Shown here: in pieces, positions 52,553-64,000 of the stretch
How positions within the stretch are numbered: position 1 is the first letter of the stretch
How the letters are laid out: every line of letters starts with the position of its first letter
Assembly: GCA_030278955.1 (NCBI GenBank)
Contig: JAOANR010000009.1
Location: 34,449,504 to 34,513,503, forward strand
Origin: Hygrophila difformis
Taxonomy: Eukaryota > Streptophyta > Magnoliopsida > Lamiales > Acanthaceae
Length of the DNA: 64,000 bases
Reading direction: 5' to 3'
Program-made: the position numbers and the translations under genes
Notes under the pieces: model-generated
The model's input: only the letters and a program-made list of their open reading frames with translations
Databases searched by the model: none
What the model was told of the DNA's origin: nothing

Positions 52553-52848
52553 TGTAATACCCGTGAAATCAGTCACCCCTAACTAAATTAATAAACACAT
52601 AAATAAATAAATAAATAAATAAATAAAATAAAAATAAAAGGAGAAATGGAATCTAATTCCAAAGATTAAAAAGGAATTTAAATACCACGAACCCGTGAAG
52701 TCGAAAATTGTAATACCCTATATTATTCTAGATATATTTTAAATTAATTTATTTATAAATATTAAAACTATTTCAGTACTTGTGTAATTATTAGATGCAT
52801 AGGAATTAATTAACACTTCATTTTTATAAATATATATACATGATGATG

Positions 52849-52905
<57 letters not shown>

Positions 52906-55237
52906 TAATTAAAATAATAATAATAGTAGTAGTAATAATAATAACCACAATAAAATAATATGTATATGGTAATCAAAACAAGATTTAGCATATCTTTAGA
53001 TATTGGCAAGATTTAGCATATCTTTAGATAGTGGCAAGATTTAGCCTATCTTTAGTATATTGTTATAACCTTCAATGATAGCAAAATATTTGAAAATCAA
53101 ATCTTGGATCCTAAGTCTCTAAATAAGCGCCCTTTACTTCCTTTTAAATTTAATCTTTTTCATCTTCCTAATTTGATATTCATATCAATTCTACATACAC
53201 AAAAAAAAAAGAATTCTACGTACAAAAGAAAAAAGAAAGCGAAGAAGAAAAAAAATACATCTTCCTCCACCTTTAAAATTCAAAGAAAACCCTAGATCTA
53301 GATCTTGGGAGGCAAGAAGTTGAGAAGGAGGACGTTTTCCAGGCGAGTTCAAGAGTTCCTGGGCATAGGAGGACTGTGGAAAGGAGAAAGAAGGATCTCG
53401 GGAGACAAACGGTGAACGCAGAGGCCGTTGTCATCCAAATCGACGAGCCGGAACGTCCATAGATCGGTAAGTTAATACTTACATAGTTTTGGGAGTAACT
53501 AAAACACGAAATCTAAAAGCTTGAATTGAATCTTGCGTAAATCTGTCATTGAATGTTTTCTACCGACGCAATAGTTTTGATGAATTTTTCCGAACCTTAA
53601 AACGACTTCAAACGGAAAAACTTAAAACACGAAAAACGTTCCTAAGGCTTAGATCTATCTACTATAAAATTTTCAGAATTTTTAGAGACGATTTGTTATG
53701 TGAAAACCAACCGAAACCGAACTGCTTGAAACTAGATCTTGAAATTCTTGACAGAACTTAGGTTCGATCTTGATCACATTTTTGACATATGTTCCAGACC
53801 GATTTAGATCTTTGGCCGAACATGAAAGTTGTAGATAAATGTCTTAAGATGATCTCTGTAAAATTTCATTAAATTTGGAGTTGACTTGCTATGTTAGATC
53901 TTGATAATCTTGAACTGCTGTATACGAATCTCGGACAGATTTTGGTTATGACGAAAATTGATGATTTTGACCTATTTCGGTAACTCGGATTGAAAAAGTT
54001 AAAACACGAAAGTTGTTCATCTCGATGTTTCTGAGTCAGTGGTGAAATTTCAGAATTGTTGGAATTAAACTCGATTTTTACTGAAATTTTGAGTAAACTG
54101 TGGTTGACCGAGTCAAATCTTGAAAAATCTTGTTGAAAAGGATTTTAAACGATATCGGAGCGGATAGCGTCCTGAAATAGTATATTTTGAGAAACTTACT
54201 AAATTTAAGCGATTGGCCTTTAAGGTTTAAATGAGTGGAAACTCCTTTGAAGTGAAATACATAAACAAACATTTTCGAAATCCCGTTATAGCTAGTTTGA
54301 GCTTTCTACGTAGAGGGTGAGTGCTCCATCGGGTGCCCCTCTAGCTTTTCGCTTCGTGCCTTAACGGACGAGAGTGACCTATGTAGGGGGTGAGTGCTCC
54401 ATCGGGTGCCCCTCTAGCTATTTGCTTCGTGCCTAAACGGACGAGAGTAATCTATGTAGGGGGTGAGTACTCTGCAGGGTGCCCTCCTAGCTTTGCACAT
54501 CGTGCCTGATTGGACGATGGTGTTGAACATGAGAAACTGTGCCAAAAAGGCGAGAGAAACTTGACTACAAATAAAAATCTTGATACTCGGCTAGGGATTA
54601 ACGGGAAAAATTTAAAAGACTTATACTTCCCTTCGCTTATTTAAATTATGCTTTTAAGTTATGTTATGCAATTATTTACCTTGCAAGCAATACTGTGATG
54701 TTATGAAATCCCTGTCTATTTAATTTTGCAATTAAATTGTTGTTAGATAATAAATTGAATTTTGGGGTATTGTGTACATGTTTTCTTAAGGTTTAAATAA
54801 CGGCTTTGAAACCCCATGATCCTGTATGTGTTAACTTACTCAGCACGTAGTGCTGACCAAAACCATTACTTTCTTTTTCATACAGAGTATGAAGAATATG
54901 CATCATCATATGCATGCATGGGATATTCGGGGAAATATTATCTTCTTTTATTATTCTAGCCTTATATATGAATTGCATGAACGGGCCTGTTTAACCCGTG
55001 ATTAGGCCATGTCGGCCCTATATTTAAATTCCGCTGCAATATATATGTAAATATTATTTTCCGCTGCAACTTTGATGTATTATTTTTAAATTATATATGA
55101 ATGGGTTGTTGGAATGTTTTAAATTCTGAAAAAACCATAGCCTTGCATCTCTTTAGTGAGCTCGGAGAAACCGTGTCTTGCTAGAGAGGTGTGGCGGTGA
55201 CATCCCGACCTGGGTGACCAAAAACCGGGGTGTTACA
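52553..55237 (+). repeat. 3' LTR (family B, 2685 bp)
   Basis: Matches 47628-50303 nearly throughout; differences are scattered substitutions and microsatellite length. Possible intron GT 53467 to AG 54885; hairpin block 54310-54521; microsatellite 52841-52944. CTTTC follows at 55238. Confidence 0.93.
54310..54521 (+). repeat. Three-unit hairpin block, 3' LTR copy
   Basis: Same three units as 49376-49587; one base differs in the last unit (GAGTACTC). Confidence 0.7.
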
Positions 55238-55242
55238 CTTTC

Positions 55243-56605
55243 AATGGGGGAGCAAAGGGGTGGCGTCGTGTGGTGAAGTGAAGGGAGCAGGAACTGCTGA
55301 CGTGGGGAGGATAAGGGAGCAGGTTGCTCGGGGTAGAGGCAATGGAGATAGGGTAGGCGGAGGCCATTGGAACCAGAGAGATCTTTTCGTGGTATTTGTT
55401 GGCAACCTGCCTACCGAAGTGGAATACAAGGATATTTTCAGATGTATTGAAAAGGTGACAAAAATCCGTGATTGGTACCTCCCAGCTAGAAGAAGGATAG
55501 TTGCAGGAGGGATGTTTGGATTTTTTTAGATTTTCTCGTAAGCAGAGGCAGAAAGGATCATTCGTCAGCTAGATGGGTGGACTTGGAGGGGGAAAAGGCT
55601 AAGGGTGAATTGGGCAACCCCATGCAGGTGGAGCAAGGAGGGCACGCCGGGATTCAAAAGGGATAGGCTGTCAGGGATGGATCTAGGGTTTATGGAAAAG
55701 CTGAAAGTTTGGAGAAGGCAGCTTGGAGGGACGAAAGGTCTTACGCCGAGGTAATTAAGGGGTGTAATCGCTGGCAGCACAGTAGAAGGTTAAGGGATAT
55801 GGCGGAGATGGTCCAATTAAGCGAAGAGCGTGGGGTAGTCGGTTGGCTTTGTCTGTCGGCGGTCATTTCCCTTAGAAAGCTTAATTTGTTGACATATTAT
55901 CAAGATTGGTTATTTTAGTGAGCATGAGGAATGTCTGGAGGTGGTATATGGTGGAGAACATATGGTGGTGGCGGTCTTTAAAAGGTTGGAGGCAAGAAAC
56001 TCTTTTTCAGACTGTAGAGATTGGAAGTTTCGGGAATGGAAAAAAGGAGGTGGGATTCGGGGATTATGGTAAACAAACAGCTTGTTTGGACGTACATCTT
56101 TGGAATTCTTTTCTCTGTGTGGAGTGAGGAGTTATTCCGGTGGATAGTGCAAGGTTGGGGAAAGGTGGTAAAAGTTAATTCAGAAACGAGAGGCATGAAG
56201 AGGTTGGACAGGGCACGGTTACTGGTGGCGATTCATGATCATGCAACTGTTCCATTGGAGTTAATGGTTCGAGTTGGTGGTAAGTTTTCAAAGGTTCGAA
56301 TAATGACGAACTATAGTGAGGCGGTGGTGGTAGCAGAGGAGACAGGCAATGGAGGAATGGAGAAACTAGGGGGTGATCGGCCGGAGGGTGGGCCGATGGA
56401 GGTGTTGCCGGCAATGTTGAAGGCAATGAAGTCCGGGACTGAAAGTTTTGGGGGAGCGGGCCGTCGAACTAAAACGGCGCCTGCGGTTACGAAAAGCCTA
56501 GAAAAAGCTGCGCTATTGACGGAAAACAATAATGAAGAAGGCTATTCTCCTTCCCAAGAAACTTGCTGCAATGCCGATAAATGGGTGGAGGGAACTCCGG
56601 AATAA
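55243..56605 (+). pseudogene. LINE ORF1-like gene: RRM plus DUF4283-like region
   Basis: Decayed, in several frames. An RRM is readable: RNP2-like VVFVGNLP, a helix VEYKDIFRCIEKV, YLPARRR, RNP1-like MFGFF, then after a frame change IIRQLDGWTWRGKRLRVNW. After a spacer and further shifts comes VWTYIFGILFSVWSEELFRW, then GKVVKVNSETRGMKRLDRARLL, which fits the DUF4283-like part of plant LINE ORF1 nucleic-acid-binding proteins. A Gly-rich tail ends at the TAA 56603-56605. The left end directly borders the retrotransposon TSD, so the real start lies left of it or is lost. No LINE endonuclease or RT is seen. A host RRM gene fragment is a less likely alternative. Confidence 0.65.
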
Positions 56606-56639
56606 ATTATTGCCCCGAAATGAATCGCCGATAAATTCA

Positions 56640-59056
56640 AAAATTCAAAATGGAATAAAAGAGGGAAAGGAAGCCCTAAGATATTCCATGGATTGACCCC
56701 AAAAGAAATGGAATTAAATTCAAGATCAAGAAAAATTTTAATTCCAAGAACCCGTGAAGTCGGAAGCAATTTAGTTAAATGAATTATTACACGGGAGCCA
56801 ATAGTGGACGAAGTCACACTCGACGGATTCAAGATTTTGAATACAAAATAATTATGAGTTCGAAATAAATTTAAAAATAGGAATTTATAACCCGAGAATG
56901 ACCCGAAAAATCGAGCCCAAGAGCGTGGGAGGATAGAAGTCCAAAAGAGAGGAGAAAAGGCCCGACGGATCACACGGCCCGGCCCAGACCGGGGTCGCGC
57001 GGTTTCCGCATGGAAATCCTTGAATCCCACGCCACGGGCGCGCCAAGGTGCTGAACAGCGGCAACAACGCGTTTCGACGATTTTCTTGCCATATTTTCGT
57101 GTCCCGACGATGGAAACTTAACTTAATTCGGGGGGTGGGGGGTGTGGGGGGAGCGGATTTTGATCGATATTAGATGATTCTAACACCCTAAATTCAGATT
57201 CTTACACCCTTTACAGCCCCAAAACCATCCACCCTCACTCTCAATACTCAAACCACTCTCAAACCCTAGTTCTTGGACATTCGAAGACCACCTGATGAAG
57301 GAGGCGATGATTTGGACGAGGCCAAGCAATTTTCAGACTTCGTGTGGTGGTAAGGATAGATTTCAATCTCAGATCATGGTTCCTAATCGAATTTAGAATC
57401 CTAACTTTTAGTTTTCGCTCTTGTATTCACAAATCGGGACCGAAGAGAAAGAGACGAGTAGATCGGATGTGTTCGCGGACTCCGGAGGCAATCCCGACGA
57501 AATCTAAGACCTTAGATCTTAGCTACTGTAAGTTGATTCTTCTCATAACCGTTTTGGTGCCCTAAAATCGAATGGAATGCAAGGTTTAGTCAACATACGA
57601 AAATATGTCCCAAAAACTCTTCCTACGCGCGTTTTCTGAAATCCAACTTTTAAGCCCTTCTACAATCTACAATCCAAACGGAGAAACTTAAATCTAAAAT
57701 CTTGTTCCTAATTATTTAAAGTATATCGTGTTAAATTTTCAGAAATTTTCGTCGATGTTTGGCCCGTCAAATCCGATCTGGTATTTTCTGAGTTATTCTT
57801 CAAAACCGAAAAGCTGACAGAATTTCGTGTCCGGCTTCTATGACGTTTTTCTAGTGGATCCCACCAAAAATATTTGACCTAAAAATGAAAGTTGTAGATA
57901 ACTGTCTCAAGAATGTATCTGTAAATTTTCGTAAGTTTTCGTTAACTTTGGACCTCCTAACGCGATTGGTTGTTCTGTGTTTTAAAGGAAAAATAGGAAC
58001 AGATTTTCTAATTGAACTTGTTGCGCGAATCTGATTTTATCCGGAGTATTTTTGGATAAAATGCCTCCAATAAAACTTATTCTTTTTTGTGTCATGTACG
58101 TGCCTGTAAATTTTCATAATTTTTGGAGTTCGTTTACTGGTTAAAATGTTTTAAAAACAATGCGCTGTTACCGGGAATCCGGACAGAGTATACTTTTCAA
58201 GAAGATCGTAAAATTTGACTTGTTTCCTCACATCATTTCGAGAAACTTAAAACATGAAAGTTGTTCGTTAGGGTATCATTGGTGTACTATGCGAATTTCA
58301 AGTCGTTCGCCTTAAGAATGAAATTTCAAAACCAAAAGGCGTAATCTGCGATGTGTGTGCTTATTAAACCTTGAGATTTATGGAAAACCTTCCTTGCGAC
58401 ACTTTCAACTATTTTGAAAACTTTGTGATTTATGATCGAGTTGGATACTGTAAAATATTGATTATGTGGCTTGTGGACATAAGAGTCCAAACGTATGGCC
58501 AGCGGACATAAGAGCCCTACTGAAATATCGATTATGAGGCTTGTGGACATAAGAGCCCAAGCGTAAGGCTAGTGGACATAAGAGCCCTAGCGAATGGTAA
58601 TTTGTAAGGCTAGTGGACATAGGGGCCCTAGCGAATTGTGATTTGTGAGACTTGTACATAAGTGCCCAAGTGGAATACGGTGATCTCGATCATATTGAAA
58701 CAACAGTAGAAGAATGAAATATTAGTTATGCGAGAACATATATCTTATCCCGTGATTTTTAAAACCCTTCGTATTTAATAAATTCTTTGTTAAATTTTTT
58801 AAATTTATATACTTAATATTCGTGTACGTCTCTTTACCTTTAGAATCATGCCTTTAAATCCTTATTATTAATGTTGTCAAAATACATTTTCATATTATAA
58901 AACGTGCATGAGTAAAAAAAATGTGAATTTTTATTACATATATTTTAAAACCCATTATTGTTATGTTAGGAATTAACTTACTCACTATTTTGTATACTGA
59001 TAAAACACGTTGTTTTATTTTTCTTTTACAGAGTACGGAGAAATGACATGAGCATG
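56640..59056 (+). repeat. LTR truncated at both ends (same subfamily as 61284-64000)
   Basis: Begins near AATTCCAAGAACCCGTG and runs through a GC-rich block (56980-57050), a possible intron GT 57350 to AG 59031, CATGAAAGTTGT modules and hairpins at 58468-58670. Similarity to the inverted copy stops at GACATGAGCATG (59056). Neither the TGTAATACC start nor the TGTTACA end is present. Confidence 0.8.
58468..58670 (+). repeat. Six-unit hairpin array (loop GGACATAAGAGCCC)
   Basis: Arms: GCTTG with a decayed partner, GGCCAG with a decayed partner, GCTTG/CAAGC, GCTAG/CTAGC twice, and ACTTG/CAAGT in the last unit, where both bases of one pair have changed relative to GCTTG/CAAGC. Confidence 0.82.
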
Positions 59057-59473
59057 GTGCGGCGCATCCTGGGAGATTTTTGCTTCCGAAATTTTTCCAA
59101 GTCTTGAACTGGCGCATGGGTGGCGCTCCAAAGCCTTTTTGGGCGCCGCTATGCTAATGTGGCGCATCCTGAGCACATTTCAGTGTTGTAAAATCCGAAT
59201 TTGACAATCTTCATCCTCCGAACATCTTATTTTCTTCATTTAAATGCCTGAAACATCATTGCAATGTATTAGATTTGCCAGAGTCTTATTAAAATGCATA
59301 AAACATGGTAAATTCAACTCTAATAAGCTCCATTTACCCATGATAACTAAGAAACATAAATCACATAAAATATAACCTAAAAAGCATTAAACTAGGGTAA
59401 CATGCATGCAATTTGGACATATTTTAACGCAATTAAAGCTCATTAAAATGTGGTTTCACAGAGTGCATCAACA
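59057..59473 (-). repeat. 5' start of a Tat-type LTR (minus strand), truncated
   Basis: In its own sense it begins TGTTGATGCACTCTGTG at 59473. The left end is cut against the LTR remnant at 59056. Contains several TGGCGCAT phrases (59050-59165). Confidence 0.65.
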
Positions 59474-59484
59474 TCCTCACACTT
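59474..59484 (-). promoter_or_regulatory. Polypurine tract, Tat type
   Basis: Minus strand AAGTGTGAGGA, preceded by GGGACGAGCAATATAT. Same layout as at 16961-16974. Confidence 0.7.
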
Positions 59485-60832
59485 ATATATTGCTCGTCCC
59501 TTGAGCAATGAAATCAATTATCACATCAACAAGCCAATCAAGATAGTAAAGATGAAGTCTCTTTAGTTCTGCCAAATCATAGATTTCAACAACGCAATGA
59601 GTCAAAAGGGTTCAAAAGTTTAATGTGCTAGAACAAGGTAAATTGTCATGCATCAGCTGTCAAAACCAGATATCCAAAGCACTTGCAATACAAAAAGCAG
59701 ATTAATCACACATAGCAACTCGAAATGGGACAGTGAATAATGTAAATATGCTTTTCTATTCCCGTCTTCAAATATGCCTAACTAATGACTCGGTTTCACA
59801 ATTATTCTAGACACTTTGGCTGAGTTGTAGACGGTTGAATTCCATAAGCTACTCATGTCTAAGAATACGTGCCAGTCATATAGCCAAGAGTTCATAAATG
59901 TTCTGTTTAATACCCCCTTTATTTCAGTTTTTTTTTTTCATCTTGCATTTTCTCATTTTTTTATTCTTTTTGTTTTGTAGGAGTTTTACTCAGTCTTTAT
60001 TTGTAACTAAGCATTTAAGGAGACTTGGAACGAGCATATTCATATATAAATAATGATGACTCTCCACACGACAAGTAAAATTAATCAAATAGCTTTCTGC
60101 AAAGTAAATAGAATTGTCACTAAAATTCGAACAACTAGCATGACAATTTAACAAAGTCTAGGACTTTAAACTAAGAAACATAATACTCATTAAGTTGTAA
60201 AATCGGATCTAAGCAGAACATTTAGACTTATTTTGATTTTCTCCAGATTGGTAGTGATGTGATAATTTAAATAATAACATCACTGTGAAAACACAATTTA
60301 AATCTAACATAATTAACTTACCCAACATGATGCATTTACCACATTTATTCAAAGCATAATAAAATATTAAAACATAAATAAGCTCTTACCAACTTAACTC
60401 ATGTAGCTTGGTAAATATATAACATGAAAAGATCACACCTGAAGTATTTAGAACTTCAAATTCTACATCATCATCATGGTTGTCCCTTTGCTTCTTCGTT
60501 GGCATACCCTGCTTCTTAATATTTTTATATGGCATTCACTTAAACGAAAGATGATTGTTAGTGCACACAGTGAATTTCAAATCAAGTAGAATAATTAAAT
60601 ACCATCCATAAGTCCGATTTTTAATATTTATAGCAATTTTCAGTCATGTAATAAATATGGACAGATTTAATAAAATATAAAATTTATAAATTCACCAAAA
60701 GCAAAATACCACAAGTTCTAAGCAACTTATGAAAATGCCAACTTGATTTAAGCAAAATACTAACAGAATAGATTTAATCATGCTTCTATAATCTAACTTA
60801 GCAAAAGAAATCACTTCTAACTATTTAAACAT
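59485..60832 (-). other. Non-coding internal part of a minus-strand Tat-like element
   Basis: A-T-rich, no coding frame of note; T run near 59929 and an (ATC)n-like phrase near 60465. It probably holds the 3' untranslated tail of the ORF at 60833. Confidence 0.5.
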
Positions 60833-61283
60833 CTAGAACTCCAAAGATTCATCCGAATCAGTTGCTTCAGCATCCCTAGTATCATCATCGCCATCTTTAG
60901 AGCTCGGATCATCAGGATGAACATATTGATCACCTAGTTTCTCAGACATGAAGTGCTCAAGTCTGGAAGAAAGTCGTGCAAGTTGTGTCTGTGTACTATC
61001 TTCCTTCCTCTTTATCTCGGCCCTAAGCTGATGAATCTCATAGGTCATCCTATTTAATGCCGCCACTACAGGATCTACACTAGTACCAGATGTACTAGGT
61101 ATATCAGTCTGATGAGTAGCGGCCCTACGAGGTGAAGTGGGATAAGCTAACTCTGCACATCTTGTACCAGGTGTCTGGAAAAATCTCTTGAAATGAATAG
61201 GAGGTTTCATCTTCAAATCACGATCATAGGCTTCCAAATCCACTCCAGCTCTTTCACAGAGCTCCCAAATAAGTGCAGGAAAC
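60833..61283 (-). pseudogene. C-terminal part of a putative plant transposon protein
   Basis: The frame reads FPALIWELCERAGVDLEAYD, then KMKPPIHFKRFFQ, a Thr/Ser-rich linker, a charged helix YEIHQLRAEIKRKEDSTQTQ and an acidic tail (DGDDDTRDAEATDSDESLEF) ending at the stop. The first part fits the end of the putative plant transposon protein domain, related in type to the antisense ORF at 39215. Here it lies in the same direction as the polypurine tract, so it is sense to its element. The N-terminal part is separated by the LTR insertion at 61284; upstream codons in the open frame belong to that LTR. Confidence 0.65.
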
Positions 61284-64000
61284 TGTAACACCCCGGTTTT
61301 GGTAACCCAGGCCGGGATGCCACCGCCACACCTCCCAAGCAAGACACAACTTCATTCGAGCTCACTTGAGACAAGGCTAAAGGTATTTCAAAAATAATTT
61401 AAAAACAAGCCACGGAAGTCTAATTTAAAAATAATATAGTTGCATCCATACATAACAAAATAAAATGCAGCGGAAATTTAAATACGGCCGACATGGCCAG
61501 AACGCAGTGAGTAATTCGAGTCTTATAAAATGCAACATTCACAGTTATTAATTTAATTCCCGAGCCCCAATATGCGTGCATGCTCATGCCATTTCTCCAT
61601 ATTCTGTAAAAGAAAAATAAAACAACGGGTTTTATCAGTATATAAAATACTGAGTAAGTCAATCCCTAACATAACAATAATAGGTTTTAAAATGTAGTTA
61701 ATAAAAATTCACATTTTTGCTCACACACATATTATAATATAAGAGTATATTTTGACGACATTGATAATAAGGATTTAAATGCATGATTCTAAATGCAAAG
61801 AGGCGTACACAAATATTCAGTATAGAAACTTGAAAGCTTAGTTAAAAAGGAATTTATTAAATACGGAGAGTTCTAAAAACCATCGGACAAGATATCTATT
61901 CTCGCATAACGAATATTTCATTCTTTTACTATTATTTCAATACGATCGAGATCACCGTATTTCGCTAGGGCCCTTATGTCTACTAGCCTTATAGATTACC
62001 ATTCGCTAGGGCTCTTATGTCCTCTAGCCCAACGCTTGGGCTCTTATGTCCACAAGCCTCATATTCGATATTTCACTAGGGCTCTTATGTCCGCTAGCCA
62101 TACGCTTGGGCTCTTATGTCCACAAGCCACATAATTAATATTTCACCAGGGCTCTTATGTCCGCTAGCCATACGCTTGGGCTCTTATGTCCACAAGCCAC
62201 ATAATTAATAATTCATAGTATCTAACTCGATCATCAATCAAAAAGTTTTCAAAACAGTTGAAAGTGTCGTAAAAAGGGTTTCCCATAAATCTTAACATTT
62301 AATAAGCACACAAGTCACAAATTACGCCTTTTGGTTTAAAAAATTCATTCTTAAGGAGATCACTATGAAATTTACTCAGTATACCAATGACACCCTAACG
62401 AACAACTTTCGTGTTTTAAGTTTCTCGAAATTATGTAAGGAAGCAAGTCGAATTTTACAATTTTTTTCAAAAGTCAAAATCTGTCAAATTACCGGTAACA
62501 GCGTACTGTTTTAAAATCACATTTTCGACCTAGCAAATGAACTCCAAAATTCATGAAAATTTACAGGCATATACAAGACACAAAAATAAATAAGTTTTAT
62601 TAGAGGTATTTTATCCGAAAATATCCCGGATTAAATCAGATTCGTGCACTAAGTTTGAATAGGAAAATCTGTCAGAATTCTTCTTAAAAACGCAGACCGA
62701 TCAGATCGATTTTGAAGGCTCAAACATTAACAAAAAACTCACAAAATTTTAACCAAACATTCTTGAGGCAGTAATCTACACATTTCATTTTTACATCAAA
62801 GATTAGTTTGGACCGGAAGTAATAGAAAAATCCACATCAAGTTCGTTTAGGTATGCTGTCAGGTTTTTGAAAAAATATATAAAAACTCAGAATATGTCAG
62901 ACGCGATTTGGGGTATCAAAACTTGATGACAATGCGTGAAAATTTGACACAACCTAGATTAAGACGTTAGAAACAAATCTTCAATTCGGAGTTTTTCGTT
63001 TCGCATTCTCGAAATAGGAGTTTTAGACGGATTTCAGAAAATGCGCGAAAGAGTAGTTGCTGTCAGTTTTGCGAAAAGTCACAGAGCAACCAGATCGCAT
63101 TTGGGAAATCAAAATTTGATCAAAACTCGTGAAATTTTAAAAAAATATATTTTAAGGTCTTAGGAACAAGATTGAAGTTTTACAATTTCCCGTTTGAACA
63201 TCCGAAGGGGTCCGAATTACTAGATTTCAGAAATTGCACAAGGTGAGTTTTCTAATGTCAGATTTTAATGTGTTGCTCTAATCCTATGGTTTGCTCGAGT
63301 TCATGGCACCAAAATGGTTATATTAAGAATCAACTTACAGTAGCTAAGATCTAAAGTGTTAGATTTCGCCGGGATGGCCTCCGGAGTCCGCGAACACGTC
63401 CAATCTACTCGTTTCTTTCTCTTCGGCCCCGATTGTGAATACAAGAGCGAAAAACTAAAATTTAGGATTCTAAATCCGATTAGGAACCATAATTTAAGAT
63501 TGAAATCTATCCTTACCACCACACGAAGTCTGAAAATTGTTTGGCCTCGTCCAAATCGTCGCCTCCTTCGTCGGGTGGTCTTCGAATGTCCAAGAACTAG
63601 GGTTTGAGAGTGGTTTGAGTATTGAGAGGGAGGGTGGATGGTTTTGAGGCTATAAAGGGTGTAAGAATCTGAATTTAGGGTGTTAGAATCATCTAAATTT
63701 CGTCCATATCCCCCTTCCCTCATTATAGATCAAGTTTCCATAGTAGATGGTCGAATTATGGTAAGAAATCGCGTGATTCCACTCTTGTCCGCGTCTATCC
63801 ATTTAGCTGCTGTGTTGGCGCGGTGTTGGCGCGGTTTTTGCCAAATACCACGGGGCGGGCGCGCGCCCTGGTCTGGACCATGCGTCTGGACTGGGTCGTG
63901 CGATCCATCGGGCCTTTTCTCCTCTCTTTTGGGCTTCTATCTTCCTACGTTCTTGGGCTTGATTATTCGGGTCATTCTCGGATTGTAAATTCCTATTTTT
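61284..64000 (-). repeat. LTR (minus strand), runs out of the window
   Basis: Own-sense 3' end is CCGGGGTGTTACA at 61284. No primer site follows, so this is a 3' LTR or a solo LTR inserted in the transposon-protein ORF. It is an inverted counterpart of 56640-59056, sharing the intron boundaries, hairpins and GC block (63810-63880). The window ends before its TGTAATACC start. Confidence 0.85.
61964..62198 (-). repeat. Seven-unit hairpin array (loop GGACATAAGAGCCC)
   Basis: Own-sense arms alternate GCTTG/CAAGC and GCTAG/CTAGC, with single-side changes in CTAGT- and CTGGT-type units. Same loop as at 58468-58670 and 9691-9863. Confidence 0.83.

Larger units (their letters stand above)
47564..55237 (+). 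mobile_element. Gag-only LTR element with three-LTR structure (TSD CTTTC)
   Basis: Exact CTTTC repeats lie at 47559-47563 and 55238-55242. Inside: a 21-bp LTR stub (47564-47584), a tail with polypurine tract (47589-47627), a full LTR (47628-50303), internal region with gag, and a full LTR (52553-55237). The stub proves that the original left LTR began at 47564, so the full LTR at 47628 is a middle LTR and the first unit has mostly been deleted. The two full LTRs differ by few bases, pointing to a young insertion. Confidence 0.92.

Overview
The window looks like repeat-rich nuclear DNA of a flowering plant, most likely a eudicot; I cannot name the species. It has no bacterial gene layout. It is almost entirely nested LTR retrotransposons of Ty3/Gypsy type, with initiator-Met-tRNA primer sites, Tekay-like gag-pol and chromodomain remnants, and a Tat/Athila/Ogre-type element. 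I found no intact housekeeping gene. The only host-like coding remnants are a FAR1/MULE transposase-like pseudogene and two broken F-box-like copies.

Left part (1-24.2 kb) is a stack of insertions. A minus-strand autonomous Tekay-like element (1-6856, cut by the window edge) sits in the gag of a plus-strand gag-only element (6857-10500). That element sits in the 5' LTR of a large non-coding Tat/Ogre-like element (10501-22789, 3' LTR about 5.8 kb). That one in turn interrupts an older Gypsy pol (22790 to about 24190).

Middle part: 24.2-32.1 kb is the 5' end of a minus-strand non-autonomous element that encodes a short coiled-coil protein where gag should be. Its LTR is split by a solo LTR (TSD ATAAA) and by a poly-A retroposon (14-bp TSD). 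At 32.8-47.6 kb lies a decayed region with a FAR1/MULE-like gene, two antisense F-box-like copies and a dispersed TTCAGCGACA-type motif. A complete non-autonomous Tekay-derived element (34966-44370, TSD GGAGT) splits the FAR1-like gene. It carries a second coiled-coil ORF, an antisense ORF of the putative plant transposon protein type and a chromodomain remnant.

Right part: 47564-55237 is a gag-only element with an exact TSD (CTTTC) and an unusual three-LTR structure. Next to it is a LINE ORF1-like pseudogene (RRM plus DUF4283-like part). The window ends with two inverted LTR copies around a minus-strand Tat-like fragment with another transposon-protein ORF.

The most unusual signal is inside the LTRs. 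Every sufficiently complete Tekay-group LTR carries, at the same relative position, a block of short hairpins; in most subfamilies it is a tandem array. The loop is constant within a subfamily, while stem bases change on both sides so that pairing is kept. The block lies near the 3' end of a conserved putative GT-AG leader intron of 1.3-1.7 kb. One array has tRNA T-arm/B-box loops. The Tat-like LTR has its own unrelated set of palindromes.
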